A DNA stretch of 64,000 nucleotides from Quercus robur. Taxonomy: Eukaryota; Streptophyta; Magnoliopsida; Fagales; Fagaceae. Positions 34,199 through 46,900 of this stretch are shown piece by piece (the stretch's first letter is position 1; every line of letters starts with the position of its first letter). Below the pieces are notes generated by a model. The model saw only the letters and a program-made list of their open reading frames with translations, ran no database searches and was not told where the DNA came from. Made by a program: the position numbers and the translations under genes. The stretch is from contig NC_065538.1 in NCBI RefSeq assembly GCF_932294415.1, positions 51,558,343-51,622,342 on the forward strand, in the 5' to 3' direction.

Positions 34199-34371
34199 CT
34201 AATTTCACTACATCTTGGGATCTTGGGAGTGTCATCACAATCTATTCAAAAGTATATGTGGGCGGGCATTAATTGACCTAAAATAACGTTGGGCTGTTGT
34301 CCAAAGGCCTAGGGCCCAATGGACAATAAAGAAAGGCTCAATCAAGTCCTTAACATGACTATTCATGTTAT
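34199..34371. other. Short flank between MITE and Copia element
   Basis: Contains GGGCCCAATGG-type LTR-like sequence. It may belong to an older LTR element into which the Copia element was inserted. Confidence 0.3.
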
Positions 34372-34684
34372 TGTTATGCAGATAGCACCCCAGGACTCAA
34401 ATCAATAACAGTAAATAAGCGGAAATTAAATAACAAGCACACGCAAATAATACAAGAATTCACGTGGTTTGGCAAACTGCCTATCTCCACGGAGACGACG
34501 GAAAAATTTCACTATAAAAATAGGGATATACAATAGTGCACAAGAACACTCTCAAGAAACCCAAATCCCAATACACCCTAACTCTCTCTCACCCACAAGA
34601 CAAGAAAACACTATTCTTTCTTCTTATGTGGCTGCTGCTAGGTTTTTTAGGAATTACTCTCTCAACTTGCCCTATAACACAAAC

Positions 34685-34764
<80 letters not shown>

Positions 34765-34888
34765 ATAGGTCGGCTATTACAAGGAGTTACAATCCTACTT
34801 GTATTCGGTTTCCTAATACTACTTGTATTTGGCTAATAAGAACGAATTGGGCTTGGTAATTCAAGCCACACGGGGCCCAACATCAACA
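34372..34888 (-). repeat. 3' LTR of the Copia element
   Basis: TGTTATGCAGATAGCACC to CAACATCAACA on the plus strand, including a TA microsatellite of about 75 bp (34688-34762). That run is only about 20 bp in the other LTR, which explains most of the length difference. Confidence 0.9.
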
Positions 34889-34964
34889 AATCTCCACCTT
34901 GGCTTGAATTGATCAAGCTACACGAGCAAACTCCTCCATCACCTCCACCTTAGCCCTTAAGGGC

Positions 34965-35459
34965 TCACAAGCTGCAAACACCAATCAAGTCCAAGTAACT
35001 CTTGAACTTATTTGTTGGAACTGACTTTGTCAACATACTAGAGAATTCCCAAGTCTTATTCTTCTGTAGTGACCCCATCTCTTCTACATCCCTGTAAGAC
35101 AATGGATCTCCACAGCTAGTTATGAGAGCAAAGCTAACCATGTCTTCAAAGCCATATCTCTGTGGTGCTTTGTGAACCCGTTTCTCTCTACCTTTAGCAA
35201 TTGAATAAGACTCTTTTTGTTGCTGCTGTGGATCAATCTCAACATCACCCTTATCACTGGGTGAACTATTCTCATCAAACTCTACCTCAACAGTTAATTT
35301 CTCCTGTGGACTATCATCACATGTCTCTGCTTCATTCTGTTTCAACATAAAGGCTTCATCAAATATGACATCTCTACTGGTCACCGTTTTCTTTGAGATT
35401 GGATCCTAAAGCCTTTAGCCTTTAACACCTTTTTCAAAACCAAGAAATACGCATTTTCT
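34965..35459 (-). pseudogene. Copia pol remnant after the integrase
   Basis: Encodes the linker between integrase and reverse transcriptase (SRDVIFDEAFM, then APQRYGFEDMVSFAL and LQKNKTWE). It then jumps to a short tail ending DLIGVCSL, so the reverse transcriptase and RNase H segment is missing. Frameshifts lie near 35390-35450. Confidence 0.75.
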
Positions 35460-36307
35460 AGAGATTCTGGCATTTTACCCTTAATTTTTAAAAAAAAATT
35501 GGCAATATGCCCCTGTTTGTAAACTATATAGGAGCGTGTCCCTGTTTCAATACTCGATTATCCTAAAATCGAGTTCAATTAAATACTCGATTTGAAGAAA
35601 ATCGAGTGATGCCTGATCAAACTTTAAAAAAAAAAAAAAAAAAATTTCCATGAAACTCAAGTTTCAGGAAATCGAGTTCCATGCAAAAAAAAATTGTATA
35701 AGTGTGATTGCCCCATGTTCAGGGAGTCCTATAGTGGCGTTTTTAAGCCCTATAGTGACGTTTTAAAGCCCTATAGCAGCGTTTTCCTGCAAATTTTTTT
35801 ATAAGTGTGATTGGCCCATATACAGAGTGCCCTATAGTGGCGTTTTTAAGCCCTATAGTGACGTTTTAAGGCCCTATAGCGGCGTTTTCCTGCAAAAAAT
35901 TTTTGTCAGTGTAATGGCCCTGTTCTGGGTGCCCTATAGTGACGTTTTTTAAGCCCTATAGTGACGTTTTAGAGCCCTATAGCAGCGTTTTCCTGCAAAA
36001 TTTTTTTATAAGTCCCCATACCAAGCTCAAGGGGCCCTATAGTGGCGTTTTTAAGCCCTATAGTGACGTTTTAAATCCCTATAGCAGCGTTTTGGAACTC
36101 GACTTCTCTAAAATCGAGTTCCATGCTTTTTTTTTTTTTTTTTTAGTTTTATTCGGCATAACTCGATTTTCTACGAATCGAGTATTTCATTGAAACTCGA
36201 TTTTAAGGTAATCGAGTATCGAAATAGGGGCATGTCCCTATATAGTTTCGAAATAGGGGCATATTGCTAAATTTTTTAAAAATTAAGGGCAAAAGGCTAG
36301 AATCTCC
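35460..36307. mobile_element. Mutator-like foldback element nested in Copia
   Basis: 848 bp flanked by a 10-bp direct repeat CGCATTTTCT (35450-35459 and 36308-36317), the size typical of Mutator-like elements. Long terminal inverted repeats: AGAGATTCTGGCATTTTACC on the left against GGAGATTCTAGCCTTTTGCC on the right (minus strand). They continue through GCAATATGCCCCT and ACTCGATTA-CTAAAATCGAG for about 150 bp. No transposase. The interior is a tandem array (35700-36090). Confidence 0.85.
35700..36095. repeat. Roughly 103-bp tandem array
   Basis: Four units beginning CCTATAGTGGCGTTTTT (one CCTATAGTGACG) at about 35728, 35831, 35933 and 36036. Each contains three CCTATAG-NGNCGTTTT sub-repeats and a CCTGCAAA-TTTTTATAAGTGTGATTGG-type spacer. 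Confidence 0.85.
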
Positions 36308-38348
36308 CGCATTTTCTTGACTTTGAATCCAATTTAGAACGCTCTCCACTCTGCACATGCACATAAGCTAGACAACCAAAGATTTTTAGACTCGAATAAT
36401 CAACTGGTTTACCTGACCAAACCTCTTCTGGAATCTTGAAATCTATGGCTGAAGATGGAGATCTATTAATAATGAAGCTTGCTGTGTTAACTGTCTTTGC
36501 CCAGAACACCTTAGGCAACCCTGCATTCAATCTCACGCATCAAGCTCTTTCTGCTAAGGTTCTGTTCATTGTCTCTGCAACCCCATTCTGCTATGGAGTT
36601 CCTTTAACTGTGAAGTGACGAGTAATGTCTTCTAATTCACAAAATCTTATGAATTCTTTATCTTTATACTCTAGTCCATTATCTGTTCTAAGGTATTTTA
36701 TTTTCCTACCAATCTGATTCTCAACTTGTGCTTTCCACTTTTTAAATATGCCAAACACATCAGACTTATACTTCATAAAATAAATCCATACCTTTCTAAA
36801 GTAGTCATCAATGAAACTGAAGAAATACTAAGCACCGCTATAAGAAGAAACTGATACTGAACCCCAAACATCTGAATGAATGTAGTCAAGAACACCCTTA
36901 CTTGTATGAGAGCCTGTTTTGAAACTGACTCTATGTTGCTTCCCATACACACAATATTTGCAGAAGTCTAGCTTGCATATCTTCACCCTTTTCAATAAAT
37001 TTCTCTTGTGCAACTCTAACATACCACGTTCACCAATATGGCCAAGTCACATATGCCATAATTTTGTGTCATCAGTGCTGGACTCCACCGGAGTGGTGAC
37101 TACAACTCTTCCTACAACTGTGTTTCCAGTCAATCTGTAAAGTGTGCTTATTTTCTGTCCCTTCATCACCATCAAAGCACCTTTGGTAATCTTCATGATT
37201 CCACCCTTTGATGAGTATGAATAGCCCAAATCATCTAATACTCCTAAAGAAATTAAATTCTTTCTAAGATCTGGAACATACCTGACATTACTAAGAACTC
37301 TCACAATTCCATCAAACATCTTGATCTTCATGGTACCAATTCCAATAGCCGGGCATGTAGCATCATTACCCATTTGGACCATACCACCATTGTAAGGCTT
37401 ATACGTGTCAAACCAATCTTTCTTTGGAGTCATATGATATGAGCATGCTGAATCTAAAACCCAAGATTCCAGTAGAACATTATTACCTGATGAGACTGAA
37501 AGTAAATCTGCACCAATTTCACTGTCATCTGATATTTCTTCAACAACACTAGTTGATTCTAGGGGCTTCTTTCCATTCTTCTTCTCCTCTAAATGCTCTT
37601 TCAACTCTTTACACTGATTCTTGTAGTGCCCTTTCTTGTGACAATAAAAGCACTCTACATCTTTCTTTGCACGTGATTTAGACTGTGGTCTGTTCCTATT
37701 GGAGTTCCATCCTCTTGACCTGCTTCTACCCCTATTGCTTGACTTAGACTTTACAATAAGTCCATCAGCCTGAGAACCATCGTAATCTTGCTTCATCTTT
37801 ATGTGTGACAAGAGAGCACTAGTCACCTCCTCGAGTACTATAGTCTCTTTCCCGTACATCAACGTAGTCACTAGATGATAAAAAGAAGTAGGAAGCGACG
37901 TTAATAAGAGTAACACTTTATCTTCATCCTCATAATTCACCCCAAAACTTGACAGTTGGGTGTTCAACATGTTAAATGTGTTGAGATGCTCCAACAGATC
38001 TGAACCTTCCTTCATATGCAAACTATACAGTTGCTTCTTCACGTACAACTTGTTCGTCAGATTCATTCTCATATAAAGACCTTCTAGTTTTTCCCAAACC
38101 TCCTTTGCGGTCTTTGCTTCTAGGATGTTGTGAATGACCTCATCACCAAGGTTGAGGGGAATAGTGCTAGCTGCTTTCTCATCCATCTCTACCCATTCTA
38201 CATCCTTCATCGTTTCCAATTTCTTCTCCTTCCCAAGCAAAGCCTTATGAACTCCTTATTGAATTAGGAGATCTTTCATCCGCCTTTGCCAAAGGGAAAA
38301 ATTTCCCTTACCACAAAACTTCTCTATATCATACTTTGTGCTTGACAT
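36308..38348 (-). pseudogene. Copia gag-protease-integrase, interrupted
   Basis: One minus-strand reading frame from an ATG at 38348, broken by in-frame stops: 38256-38258 (codon 31), 37047-37049, and others near 36828 and 36591. The longest open part is 37047-38240. It shows gag with a CCHC knuckle (CFYCHKKGHYKNQC), a protease site where the usual DSG is DSA (LDSACSYHM), then the pre-integrase WH motif. Beyond the stops are the HHCC region (CKYCVYGK, HSDVWG) and RTDNG of the integrase core. Integrase is then cut by the nested element at 36307. Confidence 0.88.
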
Positions 38349-38382
38349 CTTTACGGTATTTAAAGGATCTAATCCTAACCTT

Positions 38383-38394
38383 GCTCTGATACCA
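38383..38394 (-). promoter_or_regulatory. Copia primer-binding site
   Basis: TGGTATCAGAGC on the minus strand, two bases inside the 5' LTR. It is complementary to the 3' end of initiator Met-tRNA, the standard Copia minus-strand primer. Confidence 0.95.
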
Positions 38395-38396
38395 CT

Positions 38397-38859
38397 TGTT
38401 GTGCAGATAGCACCCCAGGACTCAAATCAATAACAGTAAATAAGCAGAAATTAAATAACAAGCACACACAAAGAGCATAAGAATTTAAGTGGTTCGGCAA
38501 ACTACCTACCTCCATGGAGACGACGGAGAAATTTCGCTATAAAAATAGGGAGATACAATAGTGCACAAGAACACTATCAAAAAACCCAAATCCCAATACA
38601 CCCTAACTCTCTCTTACCCACAAGACAAGAAAACACTATTCTTTCTTCTTATGCGGCTGCTGCTAGGTTTTTTAGGAATTACTCTCTCAACTTGCCCTAT
38701 AACACAAACCTAATATATATATATATATATATGTCATAGGTCGGCTATTACAAGGAGTTACAGTCCTGCTTGTATTCGGTTTCCTAATACTGCTTGTATT
38801 TGGTTTATAAGAACAAATTGGGCTTGGTAATTCAAGCCACATGGGGCCCAACATCAACA
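38397..38859 (-). repeat. 5' LTR of the Copia element
   Basis: Collinear with 34372-34888 with modest divergence and a shorter TA run (about 38714-38731). Confidence 0.9.
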
Positions 38860-41800
38860 AGGAGACTCTTTCCGCCCACACTATCTCTCTCGAGGAAAGA
38901 TAATTGTGCCGAGGGGAACTAGTTAGGGTGTTTGGCTAAGAAGATATAGTGCCTTGAGGAAATCCCCCATCCAAGCATAGGCCTCAATGCATGATACTAA
39001 TTACAAGGAAATTGCCACAATGATGGTGTTAGGAGAGCCCACATCCTGATTATGGATTTGATATGTCAAAATAGTGAACTAAACTCAAACTTCCATTATG
39101 ATTCTAGAAGGTGATGGGATCTATTTAAAAGCAGGAGATTCTCATCATTACAAACCCATTGACTCCACGAGTATAAATGGGGCAAGATCTAAAACAAAAG
39201 TGGCTGGACATTGTCGAGAGAGAGAGAGAGAGAGATTAAGGAAAGTTTTCGAGCTTTAGGTTAGTTCCACCATTCGTCTTATAGGTCTTTTCCCTTTGGG
39301 ACCTCTCATTGTGAGCTATTCTCTCATTTTTACATACAAATTAGTTTTGGTGACCATCCAAACCAAGTTGAACGGATTCTATCATCTACAATATATAATA
39401 TTTTTGTTACATACATGATATAGCATAACACTCAAGGTCAATAGCTTCACCCTCCTATGGGACCCACACACTTTGAGTGTGATGTTGCATGTAATAAAAA
39501 CATCATATACCTTCATACAACAATATCAAATTAGCTCTTAAACTGCCACATAAGGGAATGATATTTTAATTTTCTTATATTGAATGCCTACACCAAAAAA
39601 TAGAAACAATATTTTTTAAATATTTTTGGAATTCCATTTTTTTCTATCCATTAATGTAACAACTCTAGAATGACAAAACTTACAACCCAAAAAAATCACA
39701 AAACATTTTAAAACTGTTGAGTTGATAAAAGATAAAGTCAGGTAGGATGAAAACTAATAACAATATCAATTCTATTGTTGGGAATTTTTTTTTTGGTATG
39801 TAAAATTACTCTTGCTCTAAAATAGAAATGATAAATGCTAGTGTACACTGGTTGTTGCACACAACCGTACACACACTTTCATTTTGCACTAAAATAATGA
39901 CTAGATCCAAAGAAATCTATATAATATCTGTTGAGAACAAATTTTTCACACCACATGGTTTCATTTCATTGGCGAGCCGCACCACGTCAACACTATTATG
40001 GATTTTGGGAGAATCTATTTTAAAGCCCAGAAGAGTCCATATTCACAAAAATGATGCCGAAGCCCATGGTCCAAAACTCATAATGATATAATCTCATCAA
40101 GGCCCATAGTTCAAGCTCATGGCACAACATCTCATTTTTGGCTCATGATCCAAACTCATGAGTCTCATCGAAGGAATTTTGGGAGTCGTGGTTTGGAGCG
40201 TCAAGAAGTATGTTCAGTAAAGCTCCAGTGGTTCAAAATTGATAAAGGAAAACGTGTTGCTTGGCATGTCTTCCCCAATTCCCTGAACTCTGACGGGTCA
40301 GTATACAATAGGTAGCATTTGGTAAGCCTTTTATATCACATAACACTTAAAATGATAAAACTCCTCATGCTTTTTACATAAAAATTAATGTCCATCATAT
40401 AATATAAGTTTTAAAATATAATTATATCATTCCATATTAATTATATTATTATTTTCATATAAATCAATTCCAAGCACATGGCTAAATATATATTAGTATC
40501 TCATATCTAGCATTAAATGTTCTCTTTATTCTCCAAGATTTGGTTAAAATACAAAAAGACCATATTTATATCTATAAAACTTCATAAAAAATCAACCAAC
40601 TAGTCTATTACTTACTAAAATTATATATGGACTAAACATATTATTTTTTCCAAGAGAGAAAACTTAGCCAAAAATACCAACAACAGCTCCAGCAGAAGCA
40701 GCAAACAGCTCCAGCAGAAGTACAACATCTACAGAAGCAGAAACAACTCCAGCAAGTTGACACATGTCCTAAAATGATGTCCTTTGCCCATTAATGCTTA
40801 ATTCCAGCAGCTAGCTGTCATACCCAAAGAAACAAGAGGATCCCATGAAGATTATCTTGCCATTTTTAGCCAAACCATGACTTTAATGCCAAATATTTTT
40901 TCCTTCAAGCAAGATGTCATTTGAATTATATCATTCAACTGGGACAACTGTGATTGACAGTTGTTACAGCAATAACATTAGCCTTAAAGCCTCTAACTTT
41001 CTTCTTTTGGCTAAAAAAAAGTCCCACTAATGGAACCATTTACCTTGTCAAGGACTTTTCCTTATTTACTATTTTTCCTTCAACTAAGTTTTGATCTAGT
41101 TATATAGCTTGGCTCTATATAAAGAGGACCAAGCTACACACTATGGGGGGGACTGATCCATCCCTCTCTCACCCTCTTATGCAGAAACTTCACTCATTTT
41201 GTTGCAAAATACACATTTTCACACTTCTCCATCTCTCTTACAAAGTCTCTCTTCATAGATAACAACACAACACACATATTACAACATATCATTATCCATT
41301 ACCCATCTTTCCCACACTTTATTATTCTGAAACTTCATCATTTTTGTTGCCCAAAACACATCTCCATCTCATTCTTTATTTCTCATACAAAATCTCCCTT
41401 CTTAGAAAGCAACATAACCCATAACACAAATAATCTCATGTATTCACTATATTTAACCTTCATATTATCTATCTCACACTTCTATATATTTTACAAATAC
41501 ATTCCTCACAAAATACCCATACATACTTCTCATATATCTTTAAACTCTATGTCTCACAAAATATACATATACAAGATCCATGTCCAACAAAGTATCTACA
41601 TGTAATTCTTATACATATTACAAACACCATATCTCACAACATATATATTTCTTACCATCTCTACACGTCTTAAAACCTATCAAAATACTCTTCCAAGAAC
41701 ACATTACAAAAGCCCTTTCTCATGGAAGGCATATGAACATCAATACTAAGGCCTTTCTCTTAAAAGGCACAAAAACTTCATATTAAAATCATTTTCATTA

Positions 41801-41874
41801 AAGACATACATTTTTAATACTTAAAGCTATTCTTATAAAAAGCACGAACTCACTCGTGTTTGGCTAAAAACTAA
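38860..41874. repeat. LTR-like retroelement debris
   Basis: No gene. Promoter-like AGTATAAATGGGGC (about 39171) and CTATATAAAGAGGACC (about 41115), each followed by CT/CA-rich transcribed-looking sequence, suggest two old LTRs. A short CAGCTCCAGCAGAAG repeat lies at 40684-40760. Primer sites, partners and boundaries were not found. Confidence 0.4.
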
Positions 41875-42565
41875 GGCTGTGTTTGGTTCGTGTAAAAGCA
41901 TTTCTAGAAAATATTCCATTTTCCGGAAATGCTATTTTCCGGAAAGGAAAATGTTTTCATGTGTTTGATTGCATTTCAAAAAATTTTCCGAAAAATATTT
42001 TCTGGTGGAGAAGAAGAAGGAAAAGACAAACCCAAAAAAAAAAAATCATCAACGATCGACGCTCGACTGGGTTCGACGGCACGGTGCTTCGCGAGCTCCA
42101 GTCCGACGACCGCGATCCGAGATCACGATCGACGGCGCGATCTCGATCTTCGCAAGATCACGATTGACGGCACGATCGCACCGCTCGTCGATCGACGAGC
42201 GGCGACGATCGACAATCGCGATCGACGAGCGGCGACGATCGACAATCGCGATCGACGAGCGGCGACGATCGACAATCGCGATCGACGAGCGCGCTCGTTG
42301 GACGATCGCGCCGCTCGTCGATCGACGAGCACGATCGACAATCGGTGCTCTCCGATCTGGGCTCTCTCTTCTCTCTCTCTCTCTCTCTCTCCGGAAATGA
42401 TTTGAAGTGAAAATGAGGGTGTAAAATCATTTCCGGGTCAAAGGTGAAAATTTCGGTCAACAGGAAGCCATTTTCCAGAAAATGAAATTTACCGTTGCTG
42501 CCAAACACCTGGGTTTGGGGGAAAATGATTTCCTGAAATCATTTTCCCCCAAAATAAACGCACCC
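41875..42565. mobile_element. MITE with TAA target and GC-rich core
   Basis: 691 bp flanked by TAA (41872-41874 and 42566-42568). Imperfect inverted ends: GGCTGTGTTTGGTTC on the left and GGGTGCGTTTATTTTGG on the right (minus strand). The arms are full of GGAAAATG/CATTTTCC words that pair. The core (about 42050-42350) is unusually GC- and CpG-rich and holds a 30-bp minisatellite. Open frames inside are shadows of that repeat. Confidence 0.7.
42190..42300. repeat. 30-bp CGATCG minisatellite
   Basis: Units GATCGACGAGCGGCGACGAT... start at 42190, 42220, 42250 and 42280 (the last diverges). Each contains overlapping CGATCG palindromes, and the array is flanked by further CGATCGACGAGC pieces. Confidence 0.9.
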
Positions 42566-43924
42566 TAAAAGGGCATTACATGGGGAAAATCATTTTAGTG
42601 CATGATTAAGGGGACAAACTTAACCAACCAATGCACACGGCTAGACATGTTCTCTCTCCCGTCAGTTGCACCTATTTTTCCCTTTTAAACATGAAGTCAC
42701 CATGAAAGGATTCACTTCACCATGCTGCTAAAGTGTTAAATCCACTGGTGTTATACGACTGGAACTGCAAAGTCTGAAAGTTGCTGAAATGCTAAGTCCA
42801 CTGATGTTACGGTTGGAGCAGCAAAATATGAAGATAAGTCATTATATTTTATCTTCAAATTTATATTATTAAATATATTTTATTCATTATCATTTTTCCG
42901 CTAGATACAAGCTATTTTAATATCATCTCACTATTTAATAAACATGATCTTATTAATACTTCATTAATGAACATACATATTAATAAATCAATCTACCACC
43001 ATTGCACACATATTATTTGGACATGAACCACCCTTGGACACATGTTTTTTGGACATGAACTACCATTAGACATATATTATTTGGACATGAACCATTGCCG
43101 GACATACTTTATCATGTTGAACATGAACCATGAACCGCAACTAGACATGGACTATTGGACTCATCCCATTGTTAGACATTTGACACCTAATTAATTATTT
43201 TCTAATATTGGACATCACTTAATATACATAATAATAACGTATCAACTCATTATCTAATCAAAGCTATTATACTAAGCATATTATTTATTTATTTATATCA
43301 ACAATTATCATGATTTTAAGACTTTGGATTTTATCTATTTTATAGGCTTAAAATACACCGGAAGTTATTAGTCTATGAGGCCCAATGTCGAGTTCCAAGT
43401 TGAACTTTCCAAAACAAATCCGAGCCTAGCAAAGTCACAACTTCGAAGACACGTAGCTACACACAAAAACTACCACCGACAATATCTAAAAGCTAAAATT
43501 TATTGTTGTTAAAGCTCCTGTTGAGCCACATCAATATTACATTTCGGTTCACTTTTGTTTATATTAGTCAATTTGCTCAATTTCAGTACATTTCGGTTCT
43601 TTAAATCCAATTTGGTCCACTTTGGTCCTTTCGATCCACTTTTTTTTTTTTTTTCTTGATCACAGTGAAAAAAAAAAAAAATATATATATATATATATAT
43701 ATTATTTAAATATAGTGAATATCACATTAGTGCAAAATTGATGACTAAATAAAGAAGAAAATGACACGTTGCCGCGCTTTCAGCCTCCGATTCCAGAACT
43801 AGAATCAAAAGCGACTGTTACTATTATTGTGTGTGGTCTATATTACCACTTCACTTCAAATATCAACAACAACAACACCGCTCACTCTCTGTCTCTCGCT
43901 CTGTGTCTGTGTTGAAAACACAAC
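42566..43924. other. Intergenic region and promoter side of the SDR-CIA30 gene
   Basis: Contains a degenerate 32-bp tandem repeat (TTGGACATGAACC units at 43017, 43049 and 43081, decaying to about 43150) and a TA run (43681-43702). From about 43760 it becomes promoter and 5' UTR-like: TCTATATTACC at about 43847, then CAACAACAACA and CT-rich leader sequence before the ATG at 43925. Confidence 0.5.
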
Positions 43925-46900
43925 ATGGATTGTTTGTCTATGCAGATATCACCGTCTCCTCTGTCTTCCTCTATTCCCAACCTTCAGGTAATCCCACACA
44001 CCCATTATCTAAAAACCCAACAAATTTATTTTTTTTCTTATTCTAGTGTAGTGTTTAAATATCTAGTTAATATCAGTACAAATATCAAAGTTAGAGTCTT
44101 TGTTGTATGAATTACTTGTTTACTGAGTTTTTTATATACCAATAAAGAAAAAACTAGAGCAAAAAAGTATATGAAAACGTAATTATTTTTTAAAAAAAAG
44201 GGTTGTGTGTTAACAACATAGCTTTTTCCATTTTTGGCTAATCGGATTCTGTCAGAGTTAGTTAGAAAAAGTGAATTAAATGGTGGGTTTTAGAATTTGA
44301 AGGGTCTCTATGTGTAAATTGTATAATATGAGCCTGCAAAGTTAATAAATGTTTGGTATGATATAGTGTTTGATGTAAATGTGATCATCATGCAATGTTT
44401 ACACTATGGAAGGATGATGGGTGAACTGAATTGGGTATGTTTGACCATCTGGGATTATTGAGCTAGGTAGTTTATAGACATATTTAACAATGAGAATGTT
44501 GTCATTCTTTTCATGTGTTAGTTTCTAGTCTTTCAGTGAGTAATTTTTTTCACACGGTTATGTCGAGTTGATTTTGATGCAATGTTCAGCTAATTTTCCT
44601 GGAGCACTGAGGCTGACAATGATATTATTGCTAATGTAGTCTTCACATTTCAAGGAAATGTGATAGGAAATAATTGTGTTCATTTCAATATCCAACTTGA
44701 TGCTACCCAACTAATTTAAGGAATCTATTAATTTGTGACCTATAAGATGAATATCAGTAATAATTCCCAAATTATTAGTGAAGTTATTCATATTCATTGG
44801 AAGATATATTTCCCGTTTACCTTTTTTTTTATAATGCATTTTATGCTGTTGTAAAAAAAACAAAACAAGACTAGTGTTTCCTAAATATTATTTCAATTTT
44901 GCCTAATTATGTCTGTGATTTGTAGTTACTTTGGGCATTCATCTATTTCTAATTTTTAATCCCAAGATTAACCATGTTATGGAGTACTTGGAAAATGACA
45001 GATGAATTGAAGGAAAAATACTACTATGGCAGTTCTTGAGAGTGAAAAACATATAGATTCTGCATTTTTTTGGCCAAGTTCCTCAGAATCCATGGAAAAG
45101 ATTCAACATTTTTTAATCACTAAACTAAAAGTTTACTACATGTATAGTTGGTGAACTTTTAGCATGTCATCATCCTCAAATTCATGATTATTTTAATTTG
45201 CATGGCTCAATCAATTGACACTGCAGGGCTCTGCATCACATTTTGGTAGAAAATTTTCGAACAGATCTTTGAATCGTCAGTTGCTGTCCTCTCCATTTCC
45301 TAAACCGTTTCTTCAACTTGATGACAGACCACAGTCTTTTGTTTACCGACAAAGTTTAGCTTCTCTCTCTTCAAGGACTAAAAGAGGACCAATCTCTGCA
45401 GAAGCTGGACAGCAGAGTTGGGACTTTGGCAGATTTTTTAGAACTATATATTTTTTCAATGGACCCCCATCTCCTGCTAAGGTCAGACATGGTTTATAAG
45501 CGAATGTTATTCACATCTGACACTGGAAGCTTATTATGCCCTTTACTAACAATAATTCAATATTTGGGAATTGTGAAGTTCTTTGAATCTCTGATTGAGA
45601 AATTATCCAGTCCATCACCTAGTAAACCAGTAAACAACATGGATAACTCTGGTATTGTCCTGGTAGCTGGAGCTACTGGTGGTGTGGGTAGAAGAGTGGT
45701 CGACATCTTACGGAAGAAGGGATTGCCAGTCCGAGTATTGGTATTTCTTCTTACCTTCCTGATTTATTTTAATGCATGCTTAGGTTCTGCAAGCCGGTTG
45801 TAATATTCAAGAAAAGTAAATTACAGGTTGCTCTTTAATATATTTTTGGTTTACAATAGCTGCCTATTTTCTTATACCCCGTATATTTTTGTTGACATTA
45901 GTGATGGACCTACACTAGGGCAGAGGGGGGCCATTGCGCCCCCCCCCCCCCCCCCCCAAAAAAAAAAAAGTATAAAAAAATTAAGATTTGCCCTAATATA
46001 TATATTTGTCTCTCCTCCTATCAAATATTTAGATATTGACCTACAAGAAAATAAATAAATAAATAAAATTCATGCCCCTTTATCTACAAAAACAAAATAA
46101 AAAATAAATATGGACTAAACAAAAATCACGCACAAAATAAGAAACACTTATTTTGTATGTTATACTTTGTTGATGTTATACTTTGTTGATGTGTTTTATA
46201 ATATGAAATGTTTAAGAAATACTAATTTTGTATGTAGTATTTTGTTGAATATGAAATAGATGTTAGTTTTTATTTTCATAATTTTTTTTTTGGTTTTAAG
46301 CTTTGGCCCCCCCAGGTATGAATCCTGGTTCCATCCCTGGTTGACATATGACAAATTTTCAGGTCAGAAATGAAGAGAAGGCAAGAAAGATGTTGGGCCC
46401 AGATATTGACTTGGTGAGCAAGCGACCCATTTAAATTCATACCTCAATGGAAATTGTTGCATTAACTTTTTATTCCTTACTGATTACATTTATGCTGTCA
46501 TAAAAAAAAATGGCTTTAAGTTGTTTTGTTTGGGTGTGTTCCATACATTCGATAATATGATCTGAAGTTTAGTTGTCTGGCTGTCATTTATTGACAATCA
46601 GGACCTCACATAATGGTTTCTCTGAAGAATATAAGTTTTCTGTGCATCTATGGTGGGAACTGACTTCTTAGTAAGGTTATTAATGTCATTCCACTTTATT
46701 TTGTGTATTTTAAGTTATTAATCGTCAGAAGCTTCTGAATTCGTGTCTGGTACCATTGTACCTTTTGATAAATTTGACTCAATGATACTTTCAACTGTTC
46801 TTGGCAGAATTTCCTATTTTATAGTAGTCAATCAGTACACTATGAAGAAGCCAGATGCTTCATAGGTATAATAGCTATATTGAGTTATCAAACTGATTTT

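Larger units (their letters stand above)
34372..38859 (-). mobile_element. Degenerate Copia LTR retrotransposon
   Basis: Two similar LTRs (34372-34888 and 38397-38859) enclose minus-strand gag, protease and integrase remnants, a perfect initiator-Met-tRNA primer site, and a purine-rich tract before the 3' LTR. Reverse transcriptase and RNase H are deleted. A Mutator-like element (35460-36307) is nested inside. Flanking 5-mers (GTTAT and AGGAG) do not match, so the target duplication is lost or the ends recombined. The element cannot move on its own. Confidence 0.9.

Noticed and set aside
33729..34238. 169-codon minus-strand open frame
   Set aside because: It runs through poly-T and poly-A tracts of a MITE (poly-Phe and poly-Lys) and has no domain.
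34372..38859. Target duplication of the Copia element
   Set aside because: The flanking 5-mers GTTAT and AGGAG differ. I do not claim one.
41929..42405. 158-codon open frame with a DRRAATIDNR repeat
   Set aside because: The repeat is the 30-bp CGATCG minisatellite of a MITE. Several frames on both strands are open for the same reason.
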